64,000 nt of DNA, taken from contig NZ_FJVE01000007.1 of NCBI RefSeq assembly GCF_900078195.1, positions 1,984,001 to 2,048,000 on the forward strand. The letters are read 5' to 3'. Position numbers and translations under genes: made by a program. Shown here piece after piece: positions 43,415-52,249 of the stretch. Origin of the DNA: Clostridium sp. Marseille-P299. Lineage in GTDB: Bacteria; Bacillota; Clostridia; Lachnospirales; Lachnospiraceae. Below the pieces are notes generated by a model. It was not told the DNA's origin. It ran no database searches and saw nothing but the letters and a program-made list of their open reading frames with translations. Every line of letters starts with the position of its first letter. Position 1 is the stretch's first letter.

Positions 43415-44167
43415 CTACTCCTTCACACGATAAACTTCACAGTCCGCAGATCTATCCATAAAACCATATTCAATCAAAGCTCTGCGAATGGTTGGATAAT
43501 CTTCTTCATATATTCGTTTTAAAACCCTGTTTACTTCTGCCTCTGAATACTCAACATTTCTTTTAAAATTCTTCATAATTTCACCAATTAAAATAATCTT
43601 TTTCTTTGCTTTCGCTGGAAATTGTTTTAATGCACCGTTCTCGTCCATATATGTAGCAATTGTCTTTTCACGGTCTTTATCTGTTATGTTATAACGTTCA
43701 TCTACCATAGTAGCCGTCATATGAATATCTTCAATAACACCAGTATCGCTCTTTTCAATTGTATTACTAGTTTCTTTCTCCAACGAACTCATGAGTGCTA
43801 AGAATAATTTTGCTTGTTTTTCCTTTTCTCGAAGTTTAAAACGATGATTTCTCACTGTTGATGGTGCAATTCCAAGCTCATTTGATATATCTTTGTCGGA
43901 ATTTCCCTCCATGATTCGTTTTAATATTTGCCTTTGAATTTCTGAAATTCCCGTTATATTTAATTCCTGATTTAATAAATAGCTAGCTATACTGCCATGG
44001 CCATTTTTGATGTGTTGCCTAATAGCACCATACGAGTCGTATAAAGAATTATCAATTTCGTATATTCGTCCTTTTTCATATTGTCTACCACACATAACGC
44101 AGACTAAATTATTATCTTTTTCAGCATATCCATCTAATATTTCAGACATTGTGTAATTCCAAATCAT
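43415..44167 (-). CDS. LuxR-type HTH regulator with DUF2087 domain
   Basis: A 250-residue regulator. The N-terminus carries a CVMCGRQYE zinc-like knuckle and a His-x4-His stretch, followed by a LuxR/GerE-type helix-turn-helix (QRQILKRIMEGNSDKDISNELGIAPSTVRNHRFKL, about 78-112) and a C-terminal DUF2087 domain (175-250). Probably an autoregulator: three TCTAC-N4-GTAGA-like dyads lie in the long gap upstream. It shares a domain with the small protein at 42468. Confidence 0.87.
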   Translation of the reverse strand: MIWNYTMSEILDGYAEKDNNLVCVMCGRQYEKGRIYEIDNSLYDSYGAIRQHIKNGHGSIASYLLNQELNITGISEIQRQILKRIMEGNSDKDISNELGIAPSTVRNHRFKLREKEKQAKLFLALMSSLEKETSNTIEKSDTGVIEDIHMTATMVDERYNITDKDREKTIATYMDENGALKQFPAKAKKKIILIGEIMKNFKRNVEYSEAEVNRVLKRIYEEDYPTIRRALIEYGFMDRSADCEVYRVKE

Positions 44168-44413
44168 AGTATCACTTCCATTCTTTTTTATTTAATATAA
44201 CAAATAATATATGTTTTGTCTACTATATAGTAAACATATAATAATATTGTTTGTATTATTCTGATATATCATGCGTATCCGTAGTGGAGTTTTTTACTTT
44301 ACAAAATGCTCTGATATTTAAAAACATGATCAAATGGCTTATTGGTAAATATATTCATATCTTGCATCTAGCATATTTTTTTACATTGTAAATATGACTA
44401 TATTTTACTGTTT

Positions 44414-44523
44414 TCTACTTTTGTAGACTTGTGGTTATTTGTTCATTCTACAAATATAGACTTAATATGCTTGGTATATTCTATTTCATTGAATTTAACA
44501 TATATATTTTCTACTACTGTAGA
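44414..44523. repeat. Three TCTAC-N4-GTAGA(CTT) dyads
   Basis: TCTACTTTTGTAGA (44414-44427), TCTACAAATATAGA (44447-44460) and TCTACTACTGTAGA (44510-44523), each followed by CTT, lie in the 435-bp AT-rich gap upstream of the LuxR/DUF2087 gene. Related half sites occur at 44219 (TCTACTATATAGTA) and around the gene at 42468 (TAGTAGACTGTA, 42768; ACTGTCTACTA, 42838). Probable operator family. Confidence 0.65.
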
Positions 44524-44555
44524 CTTTTTTATAATCTTATAATTCTACATGAAAA

Positions 44556-44587
44556 AACCCCTTTACCAAGCTAGAGGCAAAGGGGTT
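44556..44587 (-). terminator. Terminator of the NAD(P)-binding gene
   Basis: On the minus strand AACCCCTTT pairs with AAAGGGGTT around a 14-base loop, followed by TTTT. It lies 15 bp after the stop codon at 44603. Confidence 0.85.
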
Positions 44588-44602
44588 ATATTATTGTTTA
44601 TA

Positions 44603-45232
44603 TTATTCAGATACAACAGAAATTCGCTGCTGAACATGATTTCCTTCTACAGCTTCATCAATCATAGCAATCGCATAATCAGCATAGCTGATTACACTTT
44701 CTCCTTTAGAATTCAATATCAATTCTTCGCCACCTAGAATATATTTTCCAGATCTTACACCATCTGCTTGAAAATCTCCAGCAGGGCTAATATAAGTCCA
44801 TTTAACATCATTTCTAGTACGTAGTTTATCAAGTGCAACTCCCATGTTTGAAGCTAATGGTTTGAATACATCAGGAAAATCTGGTGCATCCATAATCTGC
44901 ACAGTATGCTCTGGATTCACATAAAGGCTACCAGCGCCTCCAACGACTAAAAGTCTTGTTTCCTTGCCACTAAGAAGATCACAAAGGTGTTTCAAAGAAG
45001 TACTGTGTTGTGGCAATTTCTCAGGTTCCCATGCACCAAAAGCATCAATTACTACATCAAATCCTTCCAAGTCGGCTGCAGTTAAATCAAATAAATCTTT
45101 CTGAATTACCTGCTTTGCTTCACTCTTATTCTCTCCTCTTACTACTGCAGTTACATCAAGACCTCTTTCTACTGCTTCCTTTACAATCAATCTTCCTTCT
45201 TTTCCATTTGCACATACAACTGCTATTTTCAT
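44603..45232 (-). CDS. NAD(P)-binding oxidoreductase (atypical SDR, YwnB-like)
   Basis: A 209-residue Rossmann protein (IAVVCANGKEGRLIVKEA; GFDVVIDAFGAWEP; WTYISPAGDFQADG) of the NmrA/YwnB-like atypical short-chain dehydrogenase group. It is divergently arranged with the HxlR regulator at 45496, a frequent pairing in Firmicutes in which the regulator controls the reductase in response to electrophiles. Confidence 0.87.
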   Translation of the reverse strand: MKIAVVCANGKEGRLIVKEAVERGLDVTAVVRGENKSEAKQVIQKDLFDLTAADLEGFDVVIDAFGAWEPEKLPQHSTSLKHLCDLLSGKETRLLVVGGAGSLYVNPEHTVQIMDAPDFPDVFKPLASNMGVALDKLRTRNDVKWTYISPAGDFQADGVRSGKYILGGEELILNSKGESVISYADYAIAMIDEAVEGNHVQQRISVVSE

Positions 45233-45437
45233 ATAATTTTCCTCCTTTAAATTTCTTAAACTTCGTTTGGCTATAAAATATTACCAAGCCATAGATACAA
45301 TTTGCTAAATACGCTTAAATGTCTTTAAGTTATTATTTCAGCTGTTTTTTTAACTTGTTATTTAAGCTCATATTTAAAACTTGTTTTTTATTGCTTCTGA
45401 GATTATAATAAATCCATACAGCTATATTGTAAAGTAA

Positions 45438-45451
45438 GCACCTTTTTGTGC
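45438..45451. promoter_or_regulatory. Dyad in divergent promoter region (HxlR operator candidate)
   Basis: GCAC-CTTTTT-GTGC (45438-45451) lies inside a longer GTAAGCAC...TATAGTTAC stretch between the divergent genes, 45 bp before the HxlR start. HxlR proteins bind GTAnC-type dyads in such places. Confidence 0.5.
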
Positions 45452-45495
45452 TATAGTTACCAAATAGATACTATTGTGAAAAATGGAGGTTTATT

Positions 45496-45822
45496 ATGGA
45501 TAAAGAATTACCAAATTGTCCAGTTGAAACAACTCTTATGTTAATTAGTGATCGATGGAAAGTTTTAATTATCCGCGATTTATTAGAGGGAACTAAACGC
45601 TTTGGAGAACTAAAGAAATCGCTTGGAAATGTATCGCAAAAGGTTTTAACCTCTAACCTACGTTCTATGGAGGAAAGTGGACTTTTAACTCGCAAAGTAT
45701 ATGCAGAAGTCCCACCACGGGTGGAATACACCTTAACTGAAACTGGATATAGCCTAAAGCCAGTTCTTGATGCAATGTTAGAATGGGGTAACCAGTACAA
45801 AGAAAAGAGAAAAAATGCATAA
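45496..45822 (+). CDS. HxlR-family regulator
   Basis: A 108-residue winged-helix protein with CPVETTLMLISDRWKVLIIRDLL (conserved Cys near residue 8), LKKSLGNVSQKVLTSNLRSME and a wing (PPRVEYTLTETG). The Cys is the redox/electrophile sensor in family members such as HypR and YodB. GGAGG precedes ATG 45496. Confidence 0.93.
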   Translation: MDKELPNCPVETTLMLISDRWKVLIIRDLLEGTKRFGELKKSLGNVSQKVLTSNLRSMEESGLLTRKVYAEVPPRVEYTLTETGYSLKPVLDAMLEWGNQYKEKRKNA

Positions 45823-45826
45823 GAAA

Positions 45827-45873
45827 AATCCTGCATACAGCGTATCTCATCATGCTGTATACAGGATTTTTTT
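45827..45873 (+). terminator. HxlR gene terminator
   Basis: AATCCTGCATACAGC pairs with GCTGTATACAGGATT (one mismatch), followed by seven T. Confidence 0.88.
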
Positions 45874-45936
45874 ATATCTATTTCATCTCTTTGAATATAC
45901 AGAATTTAAATAACGTACTGCATACATAATGTTTTA

Positions 45937-46311
45937 CTAAATAAATAAACACCAATACACCCCATATTTGTCAATAAGTGCTGCATTGTAAGAACTAAAA
46001 AAACTTGAACCTAGCGGATATAAGACGTTACCGCCTTCTTTCATTGTTTCGTATGCCTGCTTAATGATATGTTCCTCTCCTGGTTCAAACTGCAAGCAAA
46101 ACTGCATCGTATTACCTACGATCATTTCACTTTGATTTTCGTCCAATTCCCCTACTGCTATACTCTGTCCACAAAAATTAAGCTCGGAATGAATAATGGT
46201 TCCATCCTCAGCTCTATCACAATAACCAAGTTCTGCGTTAAATGCCTTTTTATAAAATTCAAAAGCTTCCTCCCTATTTTTTGTGTAAATTTGAAGCAAT
46301 ATTCTTCTCAT
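45937..46311 (-). CDS. VOC-family (PhnB-like) protein
   Basis: A 124-residue glyoxalase/VOC-fold protein (NREEAFEFYKKAFNAEL; IIHSELNFCGQSIAVGE; PLGSSFFSSYNAALIDKYGVYW), close to PhnB-type proteins. Its exact role is unknown. The GGGAGTTATG start region is usable. Confidence 0.85.
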   Translation of the reverse strand: MRRILLQIYTKNREEAFEFYKKAFNAELGYCDRAEDGTIIHSELNFCGQSIAVGELDENQSEMIVGNTMQFCLQFEPGEEHIIKQAYETMKEGGNVLYPLGSSFFSSYNAALIDKYGVYWCLFI

Positions 46312-46357
46312 AACTCCCCTCCCATCCTATATTCAAGTTTTATTTTAATTCATTTCA

Positions 46358-47668
46358 TTACATACATTTCGCTTCAGGAATTTCTTCCGGATCTTCTTCA
46401 TTCATAATGGTAATATCTGCTCCTAAATCAAGCAACTTTTGAAAGAAATTATCATAACCTCTTAAAATATGCTCTAATCCATAGATTTTAGATTCCCCAT
46501 CTGCAATCAATGCCGCCATAACCAGTGCTGCACTCATGCGAATGTCTGTACCCTCCATTGTTGTACCATTTAACTTTTGTATCCCATGAATAGCAACCTG
46601 AGAAGGCATACTTGTATATAACATCCCCATTCTGCTCATTTCAAATAAATGATTAAATCTTACAGGGAAGATTACATCTTTAACAAATGACTTTCCCTTA
46701 CAATTTATAGCGTAAACGGTGGCAAACGGTTGTAGATCCGTAGGGAATCCAGGATATGGCAATGCATCAACATTGATTGATTTTAGTTCACAATTTGTAG
46801 CATCAACGATAATATCTTTCTCTTTTATTTCTATTTTCGCACCTGAATCCGATAAAATCGTTATTACAGACATTACATGATCTGGATTTGTATTTCTAAT
46901 GATACCTGAGCCTTTTGATGCCGCTATCATAAATAAAAAGGTTCCTACTTCCAAACGATCAGGTATAACCTCATGAATGGTTCGATTTAATTTTTTTCCC
47001 GATGGCATAATATGAATCACAGGTGTCCCTGCACCAGTAATTTTGACACCCATAGAATTTAATAATGTAGCCATATCCACTATTTCAGGTTCCATAGCAG
47101 CATTATAGATAATAGTTTCACTAGTGGCTGAACTAGCTACTAACATAGCATTTTCAGTTGCGCCAACACTAGGAAATCTTAAAAATATTTTTTGTCCTTT
47201 ATAAGGAAATTGCGTTGCCTTGCATTTCACACAACCTTCGATAATTTCTGTCTCAATCCCGAACTTATTAAATACATCTAAATGAATATCAATCGGCCGG
47301 TTGCCTATCTTATCTCCGCCTGGAAGTGGTACGGATGCCATACCAAATTTAGCAAGTAAAACTCCAAGAAATAGATTCGATGCTCTAATTTTTGAAACAT
47401 ATTGTTTGCTTAATTCCGAATAAACCATTTCACCTTTGATTTCTACGTTATTATTTTCACAAATCATCTGAATGCCAATTTCACTTAATATTTCCTTCAT
47501 TGCATCTATATCAGATATCCCAGATACATGTGTTAATTTACCAACACCCTCGCCTAAACACATTGCTGGTATTAACGCTAATACTGAATTCTTAGAACCA
47601 CTAACTTCAACCTCGCCCATCAGTGGATTTCCACCGTTAACTTGCAAATAAGTTTTACTGTTTATCAT
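46358..47668 (-). CDS. murA: UDP-GlcNAc 1-carboxyvinyltransferase (MurA) with Asp at catalytic Cys site
   Basis: A 436-residue EPSP-synthase-fold enzyme adding enolpyruvate to UDP-GlcNAc, the first step of peptidoglycan precursor synthesis. The N-terminal SGSKNSVLALIPA (Lys22-equivalent), LPGG loop and RPIDIH are intact. The residue that is Cys115 in E. coli is Asp here (LPGGDKIGNRPID, Asp119 from this start); known C115D-type enzymes are active and fosfomycin-insensitive. ATG 47668 follows AGGAGAGG; a TTG three codons upstream is too close. Probably a second copy, since it stands alone. Confidence 0.9.
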   Translation of the reverse strand: MINSKTYLQVNGGNPLMGEVEVSGSKNSVLALIPAMCLGEGVGKLTHVSGISDIDAMKEILSEIGIQMICENNNVEIKGEMVYSELSKQYVSKIRASNLFLGVLLAKFGMASVPLPGGDKIGNRPIDIHLDVFNKFGIETEIIEGCVKCKATQFPYKGQKIFLRFPSVGATENAMLVASSATSETIIYNAAMEPEIVDMATLLNSMGVKITGAGTPVIHIMPSGKKLNRTIHEVIPDRLEVGTFLFMIAASKGSGIIRNTNPDHVMSVITILSDSGAKIEIKEKDIIVDATNCELKSINVDALPYPGFPTDLQPFATVYAINCKGKSFVKDVIFPVRFNHLFEMSRMGMLYTSMPSQVAIHGIQKLNGTTMEGTDIRMSAALVMAALIADGESKIYGLEHILRGYDNFFQKLLDLGADITIMNEEDPEEIPEAKCM

Positions 47669-47899
47669 AATACACAACCTCTCCTATTACTTTTTTCTCT
47701 TTATCACTTCTAAAATATAAATATTCAAAAATAACATATATGTTATTTATTTAAAATAAATGAAAGCGATATAGTGTTATCCCAATTTAATTATTTTACT
47801 ATTATTTTACATGGAAATCAATGTAATTTTAATTCTTATAAATTTGTGAAATACTAAACTCTAACTACACTTTTATGATATCGAAGTTTTGGAGGCATA

Positions 47900-48487
47900 A
47901 TGTATCAGAAATTCAGCAAAAAGCATTGGGATATCTTTAGTTTGTATATAATTCCTATCTCTACGATTTTATTTGCAGGTCTGGATGGATGGACTTCATC
48001 CAATTTTTCTAGTATTGCTTATGCGAAAAATAAACAGATTGCTTTTTTAGTATGGGGCTTTTTAACCGCTTGGTATTATAATGCTTATTCCAGATACTTG
48101 TTTCGTATTGTTAACTTTAATGGAAAATTAGCTATTACGTTTCTTTGGGCTGCTACAATAAGCTTGATTTTTGCTATTACAACCCCCTACATGCCGGATG
48201 CGTTACCACAACAAGCGAAGTTACATTTTATATTTGCTTTTTGCTCACCTTTACTACTGCTATGTAGTATCATTTGTTTTCAAATTTATCTGGAAAGAAT
48301 TAATAAAGCTAGGTTTAAACGTGCCAGATTGGAACTTACAATCATTGTCGTGGTATCCGTAATAACTCTAACTTTAGTAGGGTTTGTGAGTAGCTTACTT
48401 GAAATATTTGTATGTATCAGTGTTTGTTATTATTTAAGAGTGACTCATAAACGTATTGAGAGCGAAAAAATACAAACGGTGAGTTAA
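47900..48487 (+). CDS. Multi-spanning membrane protein, unknown
   Basis: A 195-residue protein with about six hydrophobic segments (IFSLYIIPISTILFAGL; AFLVWGFLTAWYY; ITFLWAATISLIFAIT; FIFAFCSPLLLLCSIICF; TIIVVVSVITLTLVGF; LEIFVCISVCYYL) and a Lys-rich tail. It resembles DUF998-type/integral membrane proteins in general layout only. GGAGGC precedes ATG 47900. Confidence 0.75.
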   Translation: MYQKFSKKHWDIFSLYIIPISTILFAGLDGWTSSNFSSIAYAKNKQIAFLVWGFLTAWYYNAYSRYLFRIVNFNGKLAITFLWAATISLIFAITTPYMPDALPQQAKLHFIFAFCSPLLLLCSIICFQIYLERINKARFKRARLELTIIVVVSVITLTLVGFVSSLLEIFVCISVCYYLRVTHKRIESEKIQTVS

Positions 48488-48828
48488 TTTTGTAAAAATA
48501 GCAAGGATTTTGTTTTTTAAATTAAATTATTAATTTTATTTAAAAATAGGTAACAAGGCTTGGTATTAACAGGCCTTTTTATTATGTCATTAGAAGCTGT
48601 TATGAATGTAAAAATACCACCAACCGTTATGATAGATGGTCCCTTTATACATGGATTTTTGATTTCAACACTTGAAAATCGCTTTTGTTAAATCAAACCA
48701 TAACAAAACGGTGTTTATACATACTCAATACAGCTATATTATTTACTATTAATTCCAATAATTAACTTGATAGTTGTACCAAATTGACGATATAATTAAT
48801 TAAAAGTTTTCGGTTAAATATATAAATA
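48488..48828. other. Intergenic region without a gene
   Basis: AT-rich. A weak hairpin (AAGGC...GCCTTTTTATT, about 48557-48580) may terminate the membrane protein gene. The sequence about 48760-48800 contains TTGATA and TATAAT-like stretches that could be the promoter of the hydrolase gene. Confidence 0.45.
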
Positions 48829-48843
48829 ATGAGGGGGTTATGT

Positions 48844-49665
48844 ATGATTGCTACTATTTGTAACGTTAAAATTCATTATCATGTAATCGGTGAGGGAAAA
48901 CCTATTTTTATATTACATGGTTTACGTTGCGACCACAAATTAATGTTAGGATGCATGGAACCATTATTTACGAATAAGTTAGAGTATAAAAGGATTTATG
49001 TTGATTTACCTGGAATGGGACAGTCTGATGCTCCGATTGAATTTTGTAGCTCTGACAAAATTTTAGAACTATTAATTTCTTTTATTAACACTTTAACAAA
49101 TGAAAATTTTCTATTAGTGGGTGAGTCATATGGTGGTTATTTAGCACGTGGAATTTTATCACAAATGCCAAATCGTACCAATGGATTACTGCTATTATGC
49201 CCTGTAGTAAAGCCAGAACATAGAGAAAGAAATATCCCAGTAAAAAATGTATTTATCTCGGATGAAGATTTTCTTTCAACCCTTTCTGAAAATGAAAAAA
49301 TAGATTTTTGTGAATTCGCAGTTATCGCTAATCAATATACATATAAACGATTTCAAGATGAAGTTGTGGCAGGGTTAGAAATTTCAAATAAAGATTATAT
49401 AGAGAATTTATTACAAAACTATGCATTTACTTTTGATGTAGATGAAAAACTACATCATTTAAAATATAATAAGCTAGTTCTATTTATTACTGGACGTCAA
49501 GACACCAGTGTTGGATATCATGATTTATGGAATTTAATCGAAGATTATCCACGAGCTACTTTTTCAGTTTTAGATATCGCTGGCCATAATTTACAATATG
49601 AACAACCACTGTTATTTGAATGTTTGGTTAAAGAGTGGCTGAACCGAATTGAAATACAGGCATAA
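48844..49665 (+). CDS. Alpha/beta hydrolase
   Basis: A 273-residue alpha/beta-hydrolase: oxyanion HG in ILHGLRCDHK, nucleophile elbow GESYGG (about residue 100), an Asp in TGRQDTSVG and the late His in DIAGHNLQ. ATG 48844 is chosen for GAGGGGG 6 nt upstream. The group II intron follows on the opposite strand just after its stop. The substrate is unknown. Confidence 0.88.
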   Translation: MIATICNVKIHYHVIGEGKPIFILHGLRCDHKLMLGCMEPLFTNKLEYKRIYVDLPGMGQSDAPIEFCSSDKILELLISFINTLTNENFLLVGESYGGYLARGILSQMPNRTNGLLLLCPVVKPEHRERNIPVKNVFISDEDFLSTLSENEKIDFCEFAVIANQYTYKRFQDEVVAGLEISNKDYIENLLQNYAFTFDVDEKLHHLKYNKLVLFITGRQDTSVGYHDLWNLIEDYPRATFSVLDIAGHNLQYEQPLLFECLVKEWLNRIEIQA

Positions 49666-49680
49666 AAGATAGTAAGATCA

Positions 49681-51598
49681 ATCGAGTAGGAGGAAATTCA
49701 TTAATTGAATTTCCGTCCTCTCACACCACCGTACGTACCGTTCGGTATACGGCGGTTCAATAAGATTACCTTATTTGCGAATATCTTTCACTAAGTGTTA
49801 TAAAACCTTGTTCTCTAAGATATTTATTGGTAAGAGTTGAATTTAAGATTGGGCTATTGGAGATTCTCCAGTAGCCTTTCCTTGTATTCGCATGTTCCCA
49901 TGCTTTCCAATTCTCTACCCCTAGTTTAACTAAGTTATCATGTTTCGTTTTAATCTTTTTCCACTGTTTCCAGTAACAAAGACGTAAACGTCTTCTTAGC
50001 CACTCATCAAGTTCTCGTAAAGTACCTTTCATATCTGCTAGTTTGAAGTAACTTATCCAGCCAACAATTAATTGTTTTAGTTTAATAGCTCTGAGTTCCA
50101 TACTCATTGCATTACTTCTTCCAGTGATACTCTTAAGTTTTCCTTTTAACTTCTTAACAGAAACTTGATGTACTCTTATTCCCATTTCACCTTTCTTATT
50201 GTAAAAGGTATATCCTAAATATTTTAGTTTCCATGGTCGGTCTACCTTACTTTTCTCTTTGTTAACTTTAAGCTTCAAGTCCTTTTCTATAAACTCCGTG
50301 ATACTTTTCATAACTCGCTCTGCTGATTTCTTTGATTTCACGTATACATTGCAATCATCTGCATAACGGCAGAACTTAAGTCCTCTTCGTTCTAATTCCA
50401 TATCTAGTTCATGCAACATGATATTACTTAATAGTGGAGATAAGTTCCCACCTTGAGGCACTCCTTCTACAGTAGCACTTACTAATCCCTTTTCCATCAC
50501 TCCTGCATTTAGATACTTCCTTATCAGTCCGATTACTCGTATATCCTTGACTTCTTTATAAATCAGCCCAATTAACCTATCGTGGTTGACAGTATCAAAG
50601 TACTTTTCTAAATCTATATCTACCGCCCATTTATAGCCTTCATCCATGTATTCTTTACATTTTAGAATTGCTTGATGCGCGTTTCGATTTGGTCTAAATC
50701 CATAACTATTCTCTGAAAATTTCTTCTCAAAGATTGGCGTTAGTACTTGTGATACTGCCTGTTGTATCACTCGGTCTACTACAGTTGGTATCCCTAATGG
50801 TCTTGTTTTCCCGTTATCCTTTGGTATCTCTACCCTTCTTACGGGATTCGGTTTATAACTTCCATCTGCTATGGATTGCTTAAGCTCTTCGCCATGACTT
50901 CTTAGATATGGTAGAAGTTCATCTACTCCCATCTTGTCGATTCCATGACTTCCTTTATTCTTCTTTACACGTTTAAAGGCTTCATTTAGATTTTCATTAC
51001 TAATGATTTTCTCTAGCAATCCATAGTGATATTCTCTTCGGGCGTTCTGTCTGTTATCCGACGTCATAGAAATGCTCGGCGCCTTTGCATAGCTTTCGAG
51101 TTCCACTCTATCCTTTTGCAAATGACCTGATTCTGTATTCAGTTGTCTGCTGTCATCACATTTCTTTGTTTCTTTCAAACTTTCAAAACCTCCTATTGTT
51201 CAGTCCTTCCCATAGGTCGTCGACTACCTCCGGTACTATGACCTCTGCTGACTTCTTAGTGTTCAGCCATACATCACTGCATGGGTTGTCATTTCAGAGT
51301 TCACTTCCATGACGTATCACTAAGACCTCCCCAGGTAAGAACGCAATCTTCCTCTCCATCTATCTGCCACATTTACATTAATTAATTTCGAGTAGTTATT
51401 GGACTTCGATTTGTATAGCAATCTTATCCTTAATTAATGCCTTGTATGTGATTTCTGTTCGTCAGACCAGAGATTTGCCCACGGACTTCCTTCAGATTCG
51501 CCCTCACGAACGACACCCTTGTCTTAGGCTATACACTTGCCACTACTAGGCTGTGTTAGGGACTTTAACCCATTAGATTGCGCCCATGCTGGGCACAC
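49681..51598 (-). mobile_element. Group II intron, bacterial class C
   Basis: Minus strand. The 5' end reads GTGTGCCCAGCATGGGCGC from 51598, a class C-type start. The reverse transcriptase gene lies in domain IV. Near the 3' end a domain V-like hairpin (GAACCGCCGTATACCGAACG to CGGTGG, about 49758-49720) is followed by a domain VI stem (GGAAATTCAATTAATGAATTTCC, 49711-49689) and the probable end at about 49681. Immediately 5' of the intron is a terminator hairpin (51607-51644), the known insertion preference of class C introns. Confidence 0.85.
49766..51178 (-). CDS. ltrA: Group II intron reverse transcriptase/maturase
   Basis: A 470-residue RT/maturase with RT motifs (NKGSHGIDKMG, RPLGIPTVVDRVIQQA, FSENSYGFRPNRNAHQA, VDIDLEKYFDTVNHD, GVPQGGNLSPLLSNIML, FCRYADDCNVYV) and the GIIM/maturase domain (WISYFKLADMKGTLRELDEWLRRR-like). 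No HNH endonuclease domain follows, as in class C proteins. The YADD active site is intact, so it may be mobile. TTG start with AGGAGG upstream. It aids splicing and retrohoming. Confidence 0.95.
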   Translation of the reverse strand: MKETKKCDDSRQLNTESGHLQKDRVELESYAKAPSISMTSDNRQNARREYHYGLLEKIISNENLNEAFKRVKKNKGSHGIDKMGVDELLPYLRSHGEELKQSIADGSYKPNPVRRVEIPKDNGKTRPLGIPTVVDRVIQQAVSQVLTPIFEKKFSENSYGFRPNRNAHQAILKCKEYMDEGYKWAVDIDLEKYFDTVNHDRLIGLIYKEVKDIRVIGLIRKYLNAGVMEKGLVSATVEGVPQGGNLSPLLSNIMLHELDMELERRGLKFCRYADDCNVYVKSKKSAERVMKSITEFIEKDLKLKVNKEKSKVDRPWKLKYLGYTFYNKKGEMGIRVHQVSVKKLKGKLKSITGRSNAMSMELRAIKLKQLIVGWISYFKLADMKGTLRELDEWLRRRLRLCYWKQWKKIKTKHDNLVKLGVENWKAWEHANTRKGYWRISNSPILNSTLTNKYLREQGFITLSERYSQIR

Positions 51599-51606
51599 TA
51601 TAAAAA

Positions 51607-51644
51607 TGTCTGCAATGAGCTAATTAATTTGCACATTGCAGACA
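51607..51644 (-). terminator. Thioesterase gene terminator, intron insertion target
   Basis: TGTCTGCAATG pairs perfectly with CATTGCAGACA; on the minus strand the stem is followed by TTTTTATA and then directly by the intron 5' end. It lies 43 bp after the thioesterase stop. Confidence 0.9.
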
Positions 51645-51686
51645 TAATATTTTCAAGATAAGTAACCTTAAAAGCACAATTTTATA

Positions 51687-52133
51687 TTACCTTGATTCTA
51701 ATTCATTATTTCCTGCTTCATATACATCCATAAACATATCATATAACTCTGGTAGTGCTTTCTTTAAAGAGGTTGGACGTTTTCTAACACCATCATAATA
51801 ACAATGCTTACTTTCTCCAACAGCACGCACTACATGGGTAACAGCATCGGTAACTTGATACTGAATTGTCATTTTAAAAGGTGTCAACTCCGTTATCTTG
51901 ACTGAAATCTCTACTGTTTCATTAAATTTAGTCATAGAACGATATTCACAACTAATACCTAATAAAGCAAAATCAATCCCTACTTCTACAGATTTTTCAT
52001 AGCCAAATCCCATTTGCTCCATATAATCAACTCTAGCTTCCTCAAACCAATGAATATAATTTGCGTGATGAATGATACCCATTTGATCTGTTTCGTAATA
52101 TTGTGCTTTTCTAACATATGGCTTAATTTCCAT
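51687..52133 (-). CDS. Acyl-CoA thioesterase, 4HBT/YbgC family
   Basis: A 148-residue hot-dog-fold thioesterase with the signature YYETDQMGIIHHANYIHWFEEARVDYM (Asp catalytic). It hydrolyses acyl-CoA thioesters; the chain preference is unknown. AAGGAGG precedes the ATG. Its terminator hosts the group II intron. Confidence 0.92.
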   Translation of the reverse strand: MEIKPYVRKAQYYETDQMGIIHHANYIHWFEEARVDYMEQMGFGYEKSVEVGIDFALLGISCEYRSMTKFNETVEISVKITELTPFKMTIQYQVTDAVTHVVRAVGESKHCYYDGVRKRPTSLKKALPELYDMFMDVYEAGNNELESR

Positions 52134-52249
52134 TATATCCTCCTTACAAGCGCTATGTAGCTATATTCTAGGTGAAATATTTTCCAAAGTTTCCTTTATT
52201 TCATCTTTGCCTAAAACATATATTCTTTGTTGCATATGTATATATGATA

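Noticed and set aside
44414..44523. CRISPR-like dyads
   Set aside because: Dyads are 14-17 bp, irregularly spaced and not separated by unique spacers of constant length.
49766..51178. Reverse transcriptase as part of a retron, DGR or defence RT
   Set aside because: Maturase domain, class C intron ends, domain V/VI-like hairpins and terminator-adjacent insertion all indicate a group II intron; no template/variable repeat or msr-msd seen.
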